Assembly: GCA_046292345.1 (NCBI GenBank)
Contig: JBKBRC010000009.1
Coordinates: 14,832 to 78,831, forward strand
Reading direction: 5' to 3'
DNA from: JBKBRC01 sp046292345
Lineage (GTDB): Bacteria; Bacteroidota; Rhodothermia; Rhodothermales; Rubricoccaceae
DNA length: 64,000 nucleotides
Both the position numbers and the translations under genes were made by a program. The notes beneath the pieces were generated by a model that ran no database searches, was not told the origin of the DNA, and saw only the letters and a program-made list of their open reading frames with translations. Of this stretch, positions 8,304 to 16,417 are shown piece by piece. The stretch's first letter is position 1, and each line of letters begins with the position of its first letter.

Positions 8304-10541
8304 GTGAAAACACTTTCCTTCGAACTGATGAAGCCCTTCGAACTGATGAAGCTCACCCTCCTCTTGCTAACGTGCGTGCTGGCATCCGCTGCGCAGGCGC
8401 AGACCGTGTACACCCTTCAGGGAGCAGTGTCGGAGGCCGGCGGCGTGCCATTGCCGGGCGCGAGCGTCCGTGTATTCGTGCCGGAGGGGCCGCCGCGCGG
8501 CGCTGCGGCCGATGCAGCGGGGCGCTTCGTCGTCCCGGGGCTGCCGGCGGGCGCGCACCGCGTCGAGGTGCGCTTCGTGGGTTACCGGCCGTTCGAGGCG
8601 ACCGTCGAGGTGCCGCGCGCGGCGCCGCTGGCGGTCCGGCTCGTACCCGAGACGCGGCAGGCCGCCGAGGTCATCATCACGGCCACGCCGACGGGCTCGG
8701 CCGGCACGCAGGCTGCGCAGGCGTTCCGCCTCGAGGAGCTGCAACGCCGCGCGGCGCCGTCGTTCGGTGAGATGCTCGACGGTGCGCCCGGCGTCGCTAT
8801 GCGCTCGTTCGGCTCGGCGCCGGCACGCCCGGTCATCCGCGGCCTCGACGGCGACCGCGTGCTGGTGCTAGAGAACGGCGAACGCATGGGCGACCTGGCC
8901 GAGACCGCCGCCGACCACGCCATCGCGCTCGACCCGCTCGCGGTGCACCGCATCGAGATCGTACGCGGGCCGGCGAGCCTGCTCTATGGCCCGAGCGCGA
9001 TCGGCGGCGTCGTGAACCTGTTCAACGAGGACGTGCCGCAGACGTGGTCGCGTGGCGCCTCGGGGCACGCCGCCGGGCAGGTAGCGAGCGTGAACCGGCT
9101 CGGAGCGGGGCACGGCCGCTTCGTCTACGGCACTGATGCATGGGCGGCGGGCGGGCGCGTGGCGTTCCGGGGAGCCGGCAACACGCGCACGCCCGAGGGG
9201 CCGCTCCTGACGACGTCGCTGCGTGGGGCCTCGGGGGCGGGAGGCGCCTCAGTACGCGTAGGGGAAGGCCTGCTCGGAGGCGCGCTCGCGGCGCAGGCGC
9301 TCGCCTATGGTTTGCCCGAGCCCGACGCCGCGCCGGGCGAGCGGGTCGAGATCCGTATGCGGCGCCTGACGGCCACCGGCCTGGCGCGACTGCCGGGCGC
9401 CGGGCGCTTGACGGGCGTCGAGGTGCGTGCGCTCGCGGCCGGCTACGGCCACGACGAGGTCGAGGCGGCAGAGGGCGACGAGGACGTCGCGCTCTCGTTC
9501 CGGCAGGCGACGGCCAGCGCGACGGTCACCGCGCAGCACGGCGCGCTCGGGCCGTTCACGGCCGGTGCCGTCGGGGCGAGCGTGAGCGTGCGTGACCTGC
9601 GCGTCGGCGGCGAGGAGGCGCTCACGCCCGATGCAGCCTCGGCCGCGCTCGCGCTCTTCGTCTTCGAGGAGGTTGCACTCGGACGCGGGCTCGGGGTGCA
9701 GGGTGGCTTGCGCCTGGACGTACAGGACGTGCGCGCGCGTGCCAACGCGCAGTACCCGGGCTTCCGCAGCCGGCGCACGACGCCGGTCGTCTCGGGCGCG
9801 CTGGGGCTGCGCGCGGCGCCGGCCGAGGGGCTCGCGCTCGGCGTGCAGGTCGCGCAGGCCTACCGCGTGCCGCGCCTCGAGGAGCTCTACGCCGATGCGC
9901 CCCACCTCGGCGCGGGCGTCTACGAAATTGGCGACCCGACGCTTGGCAACGAGGTCGCGCGCGGGCTCGACGCGTTCGCGCAGGCCGAGCGCGGGCGCCT
10001 TCGCGGCGAACTGGCAGCCTTCGCCAGCCGCATCGACGGCTTCGTGGCCTTCCAGCCGACCGGCGACGTGGACGAGGCCTCCGGCCTGCCTGTGGTGCGC
10101 TACGAGGCAACGGACGCTGTGCTCGTCGGCGCCGAGGCGAGCGCAGTGGTGCCGCTCGCGCGGGCGCTCGCGGCCGAGCTCTCGGCCGACGTCGTGCGGG
10201 GCACGCGCCGCGATGCGGCGGCCACGCCGCTGCCGGCCATCCCGCCCCTGCGCGCGCGCCTCGCGCTCGCCTGGGACGACGGCCGTGTGCGCCTGGGCGC
10301 CTCGGCGCGCGTCGTGGCGCAGCAGCAGCGGGTGGCGCCGGAAGAGACCGTCACGCCAGGCTACACGCTCCTCGGCCTCGAGGCCGCCTACCGCCTCGAG
10401 CGGATCGGGCGCCACGTGATCGCCCTTCGCGCCGACAACCTCCTTGATGTCGCCTACCGCGACCACCTCACGCGCGTCGAGCTGCGCGAGGCGGCCATGC
10501 CCGGCCGCAACCTCGTGCTGACCTACCAGGTGCTGTTCTAA
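8304..10541 (+). CDS. TonB-dependent outer-membrane receptor
   Basis: About 745 residues. After a signal peptide (cleavage after AQA) comes a carboxypeptidase-regulatory-like domain (about 40-115), then a TonB plug with IRGLDGDRVLVLENG, ADHAIALDPL and IEIVRGPASLLYGPSAIGG, then the barrel ending in LTYQVLF. The plug wording resembles ZnuD-type zinc/haem receptors. Proximity to hmuTUV favours haem or iron; the CobW gene upstream would fit zinc. The start is uncertain: GTG 8304 (GAGGAAA seven bases upstream), ATG 8328 or ATG 8346 all precede the signal peptide, and the last two lie in an 18-bp duplication. The frame also runs up to 8229. Confidence 0.85.
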   Translation: MKTLSFELMKPFELMKLTLLLLTCVLASAAQAQTVYTLQGAVSEAGGVPLPGASVRVFVPEGPPRGAAADAAGRFVVPGLPAGAHRVEVRFVGYRPFEATVEVPRAAPLAVRLVPETRQAAEVIITATPTGSAGTQAAQAFRLEELQRRAAPSFGEMLDGAPGVAMRSFGSAPARPVIRGLDGDRVLVLENGERMGDLAETAADHAIALDPLAVHRIEIVRGPASLLYGPSAIGGVVNLFNEDVPQTWSRGASGHAAGQVASVNRLGAGHGRFVYGTDAWAAGGRVAFRGAGNTRTPEGPLLTTSLRGASGAGGASVRVGEGLLGGALAAQALAYGLPEPDAAPGERVEIRMRRLTATGLARLPGAGRLTGVEVRALAAGYGHDEVEAAEGDEDVALSFRQATASATVTAQHGALGPFTAGAVGASVSVRDLRVGGEEALTPDAASAALALFVFEEVALGRGLGVQGGLRLDVQDVRARANAQYPGFRSRRTTPVVSGALGLRAAPAEGLALGVQVAQAYRVPRLEELYADAPHLGAGVYEIGDPTLGNEVARGLDAFAQAERGRLRGELAAFASRIDGFVAFQPTGDVDEASGLPVVRYEATDAVLVGAEASAVVPLARALAAELSADVVRGTRRDAAATPLPAIPPLRARLALAWDDGRVRLGASARVVAQQQRVAPEETVTPGYTLLGLEAAYRLERIGRHVIALRADNLLDVAYRDHLTRVELREAAMPGRNLVLTYQVLF
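8317..8352 (+). repeat. Perfect 18-bp tandem duplication containing the start codon
   Basis: CCTTCGAACTGATGAAGC occurs at 8317-8334 and again at 8335-8352 without mismatch. Each copy holds an in-frame ATG, so the duplication repeats the translation start of the TonB receptor and adds six residues. Confidence 0.95.
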
Positions 10542-10562
10542 ACCTACCAGCTGCCGTTCTGA
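10521..10562 (+). repeat. 21-bp tandem duplication of the receptor's C-terminus and stop codon
   Basis: Positions 10521-10541 encode TYQVLF plus TAA; 10542-10562 repeat the unit with three mismatches and would encode TYQLPF plus TGA. The gene end including its stop has been copied. Confidence 0.9.
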
Positions 10563-10658
10563 GCGCGCCGCCCGCCTGCGGCAAGGCGCGCCCCGTGCGC
10601 CCGACGCGACACCGTTCGCAGGCGATTCACCAAAGCTTGAAGAGAGGAGGAGCAAGCT

Positions 10659-10679
10659 TGTATAGATTGAGTCTACACA
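10659..10679. promoter_or_regulatory. Palindromic operator-like site before hmuT
   Basis: TATAGATTGAGTCTACA carries the inverted repeat TAGA-N5-TCTA (10663-10675), extended by TGT/ACA on the outside. It lies 17 bases before the hmuT start. A site of the same architecture is found before hmuR (18524-18538). A Fur- or DtxR-like iron regulator is the likely reader; this is inference from position and symmetry. Confidence 0.5.
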
Positions 10680-10692
10680 GGCTCGTCCCGAC

Positions 10693-11679
10693 GTGCGCGC
10701 TGTCTTTCTTCTTGCCGGCTTGCTCGTGCTCGCTGCGTGCGCCCCGTCTGCCGACTCGCCTGCGGCCTCGCCGGCTGCCCTCTCCCCCGGAGCCCCGGCC
10801 AGCGGCGCCGTGATGCCGCTCGCAGACGCCTCACGGCTGGTCGTGCTCGGCGGGCCGATAGCCGAGACCGTCTTCGCGCTGGGCGCGGGAGAGTTCGTCG
10901 TCGCGGCTGACCGCTCGGCGAGTTTCCCCGATGCGGCGCGGGCCGTGGCGACGCTGGACTACTTCCGGCAGACCTCGGCTGAGGGCGTCCTGGCGGCCCG
11001 TCCTACGGCCGTGCTCGCCATCGAAGGCACGGGCCCGCCGGGGGTGCTCACGCAGCTTCGCGCCGCGGGCGTCGCCGTCGAGATGCTGCCCGAGGCCCTT
11101 ACGCCCGAGGCGGCGGAGGCGCGCGTGCGCCGCGTGGCGGCCCTTCTCGGGCGCGAGGCCGCGGCCGAACCGGTGATCGCGCGGATGCGCGCCGACCTTG
11201 CGGCCGTGCGTCGCCCGGGACGGCCCGTGCGAGCGCTGTTCGTGTACACGCGCGGTGCGGGCCTCGTACTCGTGGCCGGGATGGGGACGTCAGCCGATGC
11301 CGTACTCCGCCTCGCGGGGGCCGAGAATGCGGCGACCTCCTTCGAGGGCTTCCGCCCGCTGACGGCGGAGGCCGTGGCCGTGGCTGAGCCCGAGGTCGTC
11401 GTCGTGCCTGCCAGGGGCCTCGAGTCGCTTGGCGGGATCGACGGCCTGCTCGCGCAGCCCGGCCTGGCGCAGACACCCGCCGGGCAGGCCCGCCGCGTCG
11501 TAGCCGTGGACGACGCGCTGCTGCTCGGCTTCGGGCCGCGGCTCGGGCAGGGCGTGGCTGCGCTCGCGGATGGCCTCCGGGCGGCGCCTGCACAGGCGGC
11601 GCCTGCACAGATGGCACCTGCACAGATGGCACCTGCGCAGACGGCACCTGCACGGACGCCCGCGCCGCGACGGTCGTGA
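10693..11679 (+). CDS. hmuT: Haem ABC transporter substrate-binding lipoprotein
   Basis: 328 residues. The lipoprotein signal ends in LAAC (Cys15), and GTG at 10693 is the only start giving it. The mature part has the cluster A-2/TroA-like haem-binding fold: VVLGGPIAETVFALGA near the N-terminus, LDYFRQTSAEGVLAARPTAVLA, and GTGPPGVLTQLRAAGV, as in HmuT proteins. It carries haem across the periplasm to HmuU. The C-terminal 25 residues are a low-complexity tail (APAQM-type five-residue repeats) made by a 15-bp tandem repeat and are not part of the fold. The stop overlaps the hmuU start. An operator-like palindrome lies just upstream. Confidence 0.88.
   Translation: MRAVFLLAGLLVLAACAPSADSPAASPAALSPGAPASGAVMPLADASRLVVLGGPIAETVFALGAGEFVVAADRSASFPDAARAVATLDYFRQTSAEGVLAARPTAVLAIEGTGPPGVLTQLRAAGVAVEMLPEALTPEAAEARVRRVAALLGREAAAEPVIARMRADLAAVRRPGRPVRALFVYTRGAGLVLVAGMGTSADAVLRLAGAENAATSFEGFRPLTAEAVAVAEPEVVVVPARGLESLGGIDGLLAQPGLAQTPAGQARRVVAVDDALLLGFGPRLGQGVAALADGLRAAPAQAAPAQMAPAQMAPAQTAPARTPAPRRS
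11581..11655 (+). repeat. Five tandem 15-bp repeats at the 3' end of hmuT
   Basis: Five contiguous copies (11581, 11596, 11611, 11626, 11641) of a unit like ATGGCACCTGCACAG encode a five-residue repeat of the type (A/M)APAQ. In-frame expansion right before the stop codon. Confidence 0.95.
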
Positions 11680-12785
11680 GCGTCGCGCTCGTTCCGCCTA
11701 CAGCCCCGGCAGAGGCGGCCGCGCAGCCCGACGCCTTGCGGCGGCGGCGCGTGGCGGTGCTCGGCGCGGCGCTGAGCGTCGCGCTGGGCGTGGGCGCGGT
11801 CGCGTCGGTGGCCTGGGGTGCGGTCGCCGTTCCACCGGGCGCCGTGCTGGGCGCGCTCGCAGCGCGGCTGGGCGCGAGCCTGCCGGGTGAGGCTTTCGCG
11901 TTCACGTCGCAGCAGGAGGCCGTCGTATGGGCGATCCGGCTACCGCGGCTTGCGCTCGCGGTCGTCGTCGGGGCCGCACTCGCGGCGAGCGGGGCCGTCT
12001 TGCAGGGTCTCTTCCGAAACCCGCTGGCCGATCCCGGCCTCGTCGGCGTCTCGGCGGGCGCGGCGCTGGGCGCGGCGCTTGCGATCGTGCTCGGCGCGGG
12101 TGCGGCCGCGGGGGCCGTGCTCGGCCCGGCGGCGGTCGCCGCGGGCGCGTTCGCGGGCGGCCTCGTGGCTGTCGCCGTCGTCGCGGCGATGGCCGCGCGT
12201 CCCGGCCGCACCGACGTCGCGACGCTGCTGCTCGCAGGCATCGCCGTCAACGCGCTCTGCGGCGCGGCCGTCGGCGGGCTCGTGCTCGTCGCCGACGACG
12301 GGCAGCTGCGCGCGCTCACGTTCTGGACGCTCGGCAGCCTCGGCGGGGCGTCGTGGGACGGGCTCGCCGTCGTGGCCCCGCTCGTCGCGCTCGCCCTGGC
12401 CGCATTGCCAAGGCTCGCGCGTGCGCTCGACGCGCTGCTGCTCGGCGAGGCCGAGGCGCACCACGTCGGCGTGCGCGTCGAGCGCGCGAAGGGCCTCGCG
12501 GTGCTCGCCGCCACGCTCGCCGCGGCTGCCGCGACGGCCACGGCGGGGCTCGTCGGCTTCGTCGGGCTTGTCGCGCCGCACCTCGTCCGTCTGGCCGTCG
12601 GGCCGGGGCACCGCGCGCTGCTGCCGCTCTCGGCGCTCGCCGGCGCGACGCTGCTCGTGCTGGCGGACCTGGCCGGGCGGACCCTCGCGGCGCCGCTCGA
12701 GATCCCCATCGGGGTCGTGACGGCCCTCGTCGGCGCGCCGTTCTTCCTGTTCCTGCTACGGACGCGCGCCTCCGCGCTCGGATGA
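11676..12785 (+). CDS. hmuU: Haem ABC transporter permease (FecCD family)
   Basis: 369 residues, about nine to ten membrane segments. The family motif NPLADPGLVGVSAGAALG occurs near residue 110 and the ATPase-coupling region GFVGLVAPHLVRLAVGPGHR near 290, both standard in FecCD/BtuC permeases. It begins with GTG at 11676, overlapping the hmuT stop (GTGA). It moves haem from HmuT into the cytosol using HmuV. The N-terminal 25 residues are a cytosolic extension. Confidence 0.9.
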   Translation: MSVALVPPTAPAEAAAQPDALRRRRVAVLGAALSVALGVGAVASVAWGAVAVPPGAVLGALAARLGASLPGEAFAFTSQQEAVVWAIRLPRLALAVVVGAALAASGAVLQGLFRNPLADPGLVGVSAGAALGAALAIVLGAGAAAGAVLGPAAVAAGAFAGGLVAVAVVAAMAARPGRTDVATLLLAGIAVNALCGAAVGGLVLVADDGQLRALTFWTLGSLGGASWDGLAVVAPLVALALAALPRLARALDALLLGEAEAHHVGVRVERAKGLAVLAATLAAAAATATAGLVGFVGLVAPHLVRLAVGPGHRALLPLSALAGATLLVLADLAGRTLAAPLEIPIGVVTALVGAPFFLFLLRTRASALG

Positions 12786-12957
12786 GCGCTGTCTGCCCGG
12801 GTCCGACGTTCCGGGCCCCTTTCCACTCTGACATGATCCGATTCCTGCCCCCTCGCATGCCGGCCGCCTCGGCGGCGCGCGCGCAGACGCGAGCCCTCGC
12901 TGGCGTGGAGCCGCGCGCCTGCGCGTTCGGGCACGCCTCGCTGCCCGCTGCTCGCTG

Positions 12958-13806
12958 ATGCTCGCGCTCGACGCCGCCACGCTCCGCATCGGCCGAGCGG
13001 TGCTCGTAGAAGGCCTGACACTGGCCGTGCGCCCGGGCGAGGTCCTGGCCATCGTCGGGCCGAACGGTGCGGGCAAGAGCACCGCCCTGCGCCTGCTCGC
13101 CGGCGAGGTGCGCCCGAGCGCCGGGCTCGCGTGCCTTGACGGCCGTCCGCTCGCCGACTGGTCCGTCGAGGTGCTCGCGCGCCGCCGGGCCGTCCTCCCG
13201 CAGACGTCCGCGCTCGCGTTCGGCTTTCAGGCACTCGACGTGGTTCTGCTCGGGCGGACGCCCTGGCGCGCGGGCCACGCGGCTGACCTGGCCGCAGCCG
13301 CCCGCGCGATGGCGCGCGCAGGGGTCGCGCACCTCGCGGCGCGGGCCTTCCCGACGCTCTCGGGCGGCGAGGCGCAGCGTGTCCATCTCGCGCGCGCGCT
13401 TGCACAGCTCGACGCGCCGCCCGGCACGCCGGACGCTCCGCGCTACCTGCTGCTCGACGAGCCGACGTCCGCGCTCGACCTCGCGCACCAGCACGCCGTG
13501 CTGCGCGTCGCCCGCGCCGAGGCCGCGCGCGGCACAGGCGTGCTCGCGGTCCTGCACGACCTCAACCTCGCCGCCGAGCACGCCGACCGAGTGGCCGTGC
13601 TCGCCGGGGGGCGCCTCGTCGCCGAGGGCGCGCCCGCGGCCGTGCTCACGCCAGACGTGATCGGCGCGGCGTTCGGGCTGACCGTGCGCGTCGTACGAAA
13701 CCCCTGCGCCGGGTGTCCGCTCGTCGTTGCAGACGCCTCGGCCAGTGCCTTCCATCCCGTTCCTGCGGGCGACGCTGCCTCGCTCGCGTCTCCTATCCTC
13801 CGATGA
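12958..13806 (+). CDS. hmuV: Haem ABC transporter ATP-binding protein
   Basis: 282 residues. ABC ATPase with Walker A GPNGAGKST (about residues 34-42), signature LSGGEAQRVHLARAL, Walker B YLLLDEPTSALDLAHQH and switch LHDLNLAAEHADR, the wording typical of FepC/HmuV ATPases. A 172-bp noncoding gap separates it from hmuU, unusual for this operon, in which I see no gene. Its stop overlaps the hmuS start (ATGA). The C-terminus carries a Cys pair (PCAGCP) after the ATPase domain. Confidence 0.88.
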   Translation: MLALDAATLRIGRAVLVEGLTLAVRPGEVLAIVGPNGAGKSTALRLLAGEVRPSAGLACLDGRPLADWSVEVLARRRAVLPQTSALAFGFQALDVVLLGRTPWRAGHAADLAAAARAMARAGVAHLAARAFPTLSGGEAQRVHLARALAQLDAPPGTPDAPRYLLLDEPTSALDLAHQHAVLRVARAEAARGTGVLAVLHDLNLAAEHADRVAVLAGGRLVAEGAPAAVLTPDVIGAAFGLTVRVVRNPCAGCPLVVADASASAFHPVPAGDAASLASPILR

Positions 13807-13877
13807 CCGACGCTCCAATGGCTGACGCTCCGATGGCCGACGCTCCAATGGCCGACGCTCCGATGACCGACACTCTG
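13803..13877 (+). repeat. 15-bp tandem repeat spanning the hmuS start
   Basis: Five copies of a unit like ATGGCCGACGCTCCA begin at 13803, 13818, 13833, 13848 and 13863 (the last diverged). Every copy starts with an in-frame ATG, so several alternative translation starts exist. Confidence 0.93.
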
Positions 13878-15178
13878 GCGGCCCGGACCGACCGGCTCGC
13901 TGACCTCCGCGAGCGCTTCGCGGCCTACCGCGCAGACCATCCCACGGCCCGCANNNNNNNNNNNNNNNNNNNNNNNNNNNNNNNNNNNNNNNNNNNNNNN
14001 NNNNNNNNNNNNNNNNNNNNNNNNNNNNNNNNNNNNNNNNNNNNNNNNNNNNNATGGCCGACGCTCCAATGGCCGACGCTCCGATGACCGACACTCTGGC
14101 GGCCCGGACCGACCGGCTCGCTGACCTCCGCGAGCGCTTCGCGGCCTACCGCGCAGACCATCCCACGGCCCGCATCCGCACGGCCGCGGCCGACCTCGGC
14201 ACGAGCGAGGCTGCGCTCGTCGCGACGGGCGTCGACGGCCCTGCCGTGGCGCTTGCCGCGCCCGCAGGCGGCTGGCGCGCGCTCCTGCCTGAACTCGAGG
14301 CTCTCGGCGACGTGATGGCCCTCACGCGCAACGACGCGGCCGTCCACGAGCGGCACGGCGTCTACCGCCGCGTCGAGACCGACCTCCCGCACGGCATGGC
14401 GCAGGTCCTCGGCGACGAGATCGACCTGCGGCTGTTCTGCGCGCGATGGGCGGGCGCCTACGCCGTCGAGACGCCCACCCGCGACGGCAGGCGGCGGCGC
14501 AGCGTGCAGTTCTTCGACCGCTCGGGCGACGCCGTCCACAAGACGTTCCTGACAGACGCCTCGGACGAGGCAGCCTTCGACGCGCTCGTCCGGCGGCACC
14601 GAGCGCCGACGCCGCTTGCGCCGCCCGCCGCGCCCCGCGTCGCGCCCGCGCCCGAGCGGCCTGACGCCGACATTGACCGCGAGGCGCTGCTCGCGGGGTG
14701 GGCAGCGCTCGAGGACACGCACGACTTCATCCACCTGCTCAGCACGCACCGGGTCGGGCGCGTGCAGGCGTTGCGCCTGGCCGAGGGCCGCTTCACCGAG
14801 CGCGTGCCCGGGGCCGCCGTCCGCGGCGTGCTCGAGGCCGCCGCGGCGGGCGCGATTCCGGTCATGATCTTCGTCGGCAACCCTGGCGCGATCCAGATTC
14901 ATTCGGGGCCGGTCGAGCGGCTCGCCGAGGCCGGGCCGTGGTTCAACGTGCTCGACGCGCGCTTCAACCTGCACTTGAACGAGACGCAGATCGCCGACGC
15001 GTTCGTCGTCGTCAAGCCGACCGTCGACGGTGACGTGACGGCCGTCGAGGCGTACGACGCAGCCGGGCAGGCCATCGTGCAGCTCTTTGGGTTGCGCAAG
15101 CCCGGTCTCGCCGAGCGCGCGGACTGGCGCGCGGCCGTGGCGGGGCTGCCCCGCGCCACGGCCGGCTCGGCGGCCTAG
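13803..15178 (+). CDS. hmuS: Haem-degrading/haem-binding protein HmuS, interrupted by an assembly gap
   Basis: Cytosolic haem-handling protein of the HemS/HmuS family, which binds haem delivered by HmuUV and releases iron. The gene contains a 100-N run (13954-14053); 121 bases left of it (13833-13953) are identical to 14054-14174. Joining 13953 directly to 14175 restores one continuous frame of about 384 codons, so the gene is intact and the duplication is artificial. Both HemS repeats are visible: the first around VMALTRNDAAVHERHGVY and the second around DTHDFIHLLSTHRVGR, with VMIFVGNPGAIQIHSGPV and WFNVLDARFNLHL. The N-terminus starts with about four copies of MADAP from a 15-bp tandem repeat, making it longer than usual. 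Confidence 0.85.
13833..14174. other. Scaffold gap of 100 N flanked by an identical 121-bp overlap
   Basis: 13833-13953 and 14054-14174 are identical, with exactly 100 N between them. This is the signature of two contigs that overlap by their ends but were scaffolded with a fixed gap. The overlap begins inside the 15-bp tandem repeat, which probably caused the assembly break. Confidence 0.93.
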
Positions 15179-15215
15179 CCAGGCCTCATCGATTCTAGCC
15201 AGGCCCCCACCGGCG
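15176..15215 (+). repeat. Degenerate 20-bp tandem repeat starting at the hmuS stop
   Basis: TAGCCAGGCC at 15176 (its first three bases are the stop codon) recurs at 15196, and TAGCCCGGTCC at 15216: period 20. The second half of each unit has diverged. Confidence 0.75.
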
Positions 15216-15260
15216 TAGCCCGGTCCGTGCGCCGGGCAGGCCGACGTGCGCCGGACCGGG

Positions 15261-15359
15261 CCGGACGGCCCCGCGGGCATGCCCGGGGCCCGGGAAGGCC
15301 GAGGGCGGGCCGGGACTCGGGAGCGCGCGCAAAACGGTCCCGGGGGTGGGGCCGTCCGG
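15261..15359. terminator. Possible bidirectional terminator between hmuS and hmuY
   Basis: The arms CCGGACGGCCCC (15261-15272) and GGGGCCGTCCGG (15348-15359) are perfectly complementary and enclose further GC-rich self-complementary sequence; a smaller hairpin (CCCGGTCCG/CGGACCGGG) precedes it. It lies between two converging genes. There is no clear T-tract, so termination is inferred. Confidence 0.4.
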
Positions 15360-15378
15360 CAGCGGCTGCATCGTGGCT

Positions 15379-16347
15379 TTACTGGAAACGCCGCGAGGCG
15401 GGGTCGGGCTGAAAGACGTACTCGAACGTGTAGTACCGCGCCGCGTCCTGGAAACCGTTTGGCGTCGCCGGCGCACCGCGGTAGTAGCTCACGATGCGGA
15501 GCTTCGCGAACCGCCCGTCGGCCGTACGGATGATGAGCGTGCGCCCGGCGATCGGCGCGATGACGTTGGTCTGCGCGTTGTAGACGTACCAGCCATTGCC
15601 GGAGCCGCCGGGGATGGCGGGTTGTCCGGGCGCGTCGACCCGGTAGCCGTCGGCCGGGGCCTCGGCAACGCTCGCGTAGGGAGCCTCGGCGATGAGCGCC
15701 GCGCCCTGCCCCGGGCCGGACGACCCGCCGTTGACGAGGATCGTGGTGCCGCGGAAGGCGATATCCCAGGCGGTGCTCGCCGAGTCGGCGCGCGCACCGG
15801 TGTCCGTCGCCGAGAGCACGAGGCGGTTCTCGCGGAGGCTGTAGAACGCGAAGCGCCCGCCGGTCGCAGGCGGCACGCCGACGGTCGGGGCGAAGATGTC
15901 CCGCACGGTCGCTCGAAGGACGCTCGACACGGCAGCGGTCGCGCGCAGCGCAGGGTTTGCAGAGGGGTTCGGCTCTCGGGCCTCGATGACCTCGCCGGTG
16001 ACCTCGGCCGGGCCGGTTGCGGCGACACGCGCCGTGACCGTCAGCACGGCGTCCGCACCGACGGCGAGGCCGGGGACGGTCCACCGGTCGCCCGAGTACC
16101 CGCCCGTCGTCGGTGTCGCCCGGACGTCGGCGAGCGTGGCCGCGGGCGTGATCCGGACGACGGCCCCGGTCGAGGGGTTCGGCCCGGCGTTGGAGAGCGT
16201 GAACGTGAACGTGACGACGTCGCCGACGGCGGGCAGCTCGGTCGCGTCGGCTGTGGCGGCGAGGCTGAGGTCGGCACGCGGCTCGATGGCCGAGTCGCAT
16301 CCGGCGACGGCGACGAGCAGGAAGGTCAGCAGAACAAGGCGGGGCAT
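15379..16347 (-). CDS. hmuY: HmuY-family haem-binding lipoprotein with an extra N-terminal domain
   Basis: 322 residues. Lipobox AVAGC gives a lipidated Cys17. Residues about 25-115 look like a DUF11/CARDB-type Ig-like domain (TFTLSNAGPNPSTGAVVRI). Residues about 125-322 match HmuY: WDIAFRGTTILVNGG, GNGWYVYNAQTNVIAPIAGR, LIIRTADGRFAKLRIVSYY, ARYYTFEYVFQ. HmuY is a surface haemophore-like lipoprotein that takes haem from host or environmental proteins and hands it to the HmuR receptor encoded just upstream in the same operon. The Ig-like extension is not part of classical HmuY and may act as a spacer from the outer membrane. Confidence 0.85.
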   Translation of the reverse strand: MPRLVLLTFLLVAVAGCDSAIEPRADLSLAATADATELPAVGDVVTFTFTLSNAGPNPSTGAVVRITPAATLADVRATPTTGGYSGDRWTVPGLAVGADAVLTVTARVAATGPAEVTGEVIEAREPNPSANPALRATAAVSSVLRATVRDIFAPTVGVPPATGGRFAFYSLRENRLVLSATDTGARADSASTAWDIAFRGTTILVNGGSSGPGQGAALIAEAPYASVAEAPADGYRVDAPGQPAIPGGSGNGWYVYNAQTNVIAPIAGRTLIIRTADGRFAKLRIVSYYRGAPATPNGFQDAARYYTFEYVFQPDPASRRFQ

Positions 16348-16417
16348 CGAAGCGGGCAGGAAAGTGGAGACACGGGATCGAGGCGAGGGCCGCCGCGGCG
16401 GGCCCTCCCCGGGGGGC

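Noticed and set aside
11581..11655. CRISPR-like array
   Set aside because: Repeats are contiguous 15-bp units without spacers and encode protein; the other tandem repeats likewise lack spacers.
12786..12957. Small gene between hmuU and hmuV
   Set aside because: Only an arginine/alanine-rich frame running from other genes is open; no start or motif supports a protein.
13803..15178. hmuS as a frameshifted pseudogene
   Set aside because: The frame break is entirely explained by the N-gap and the duplicated 121-bp overlap.
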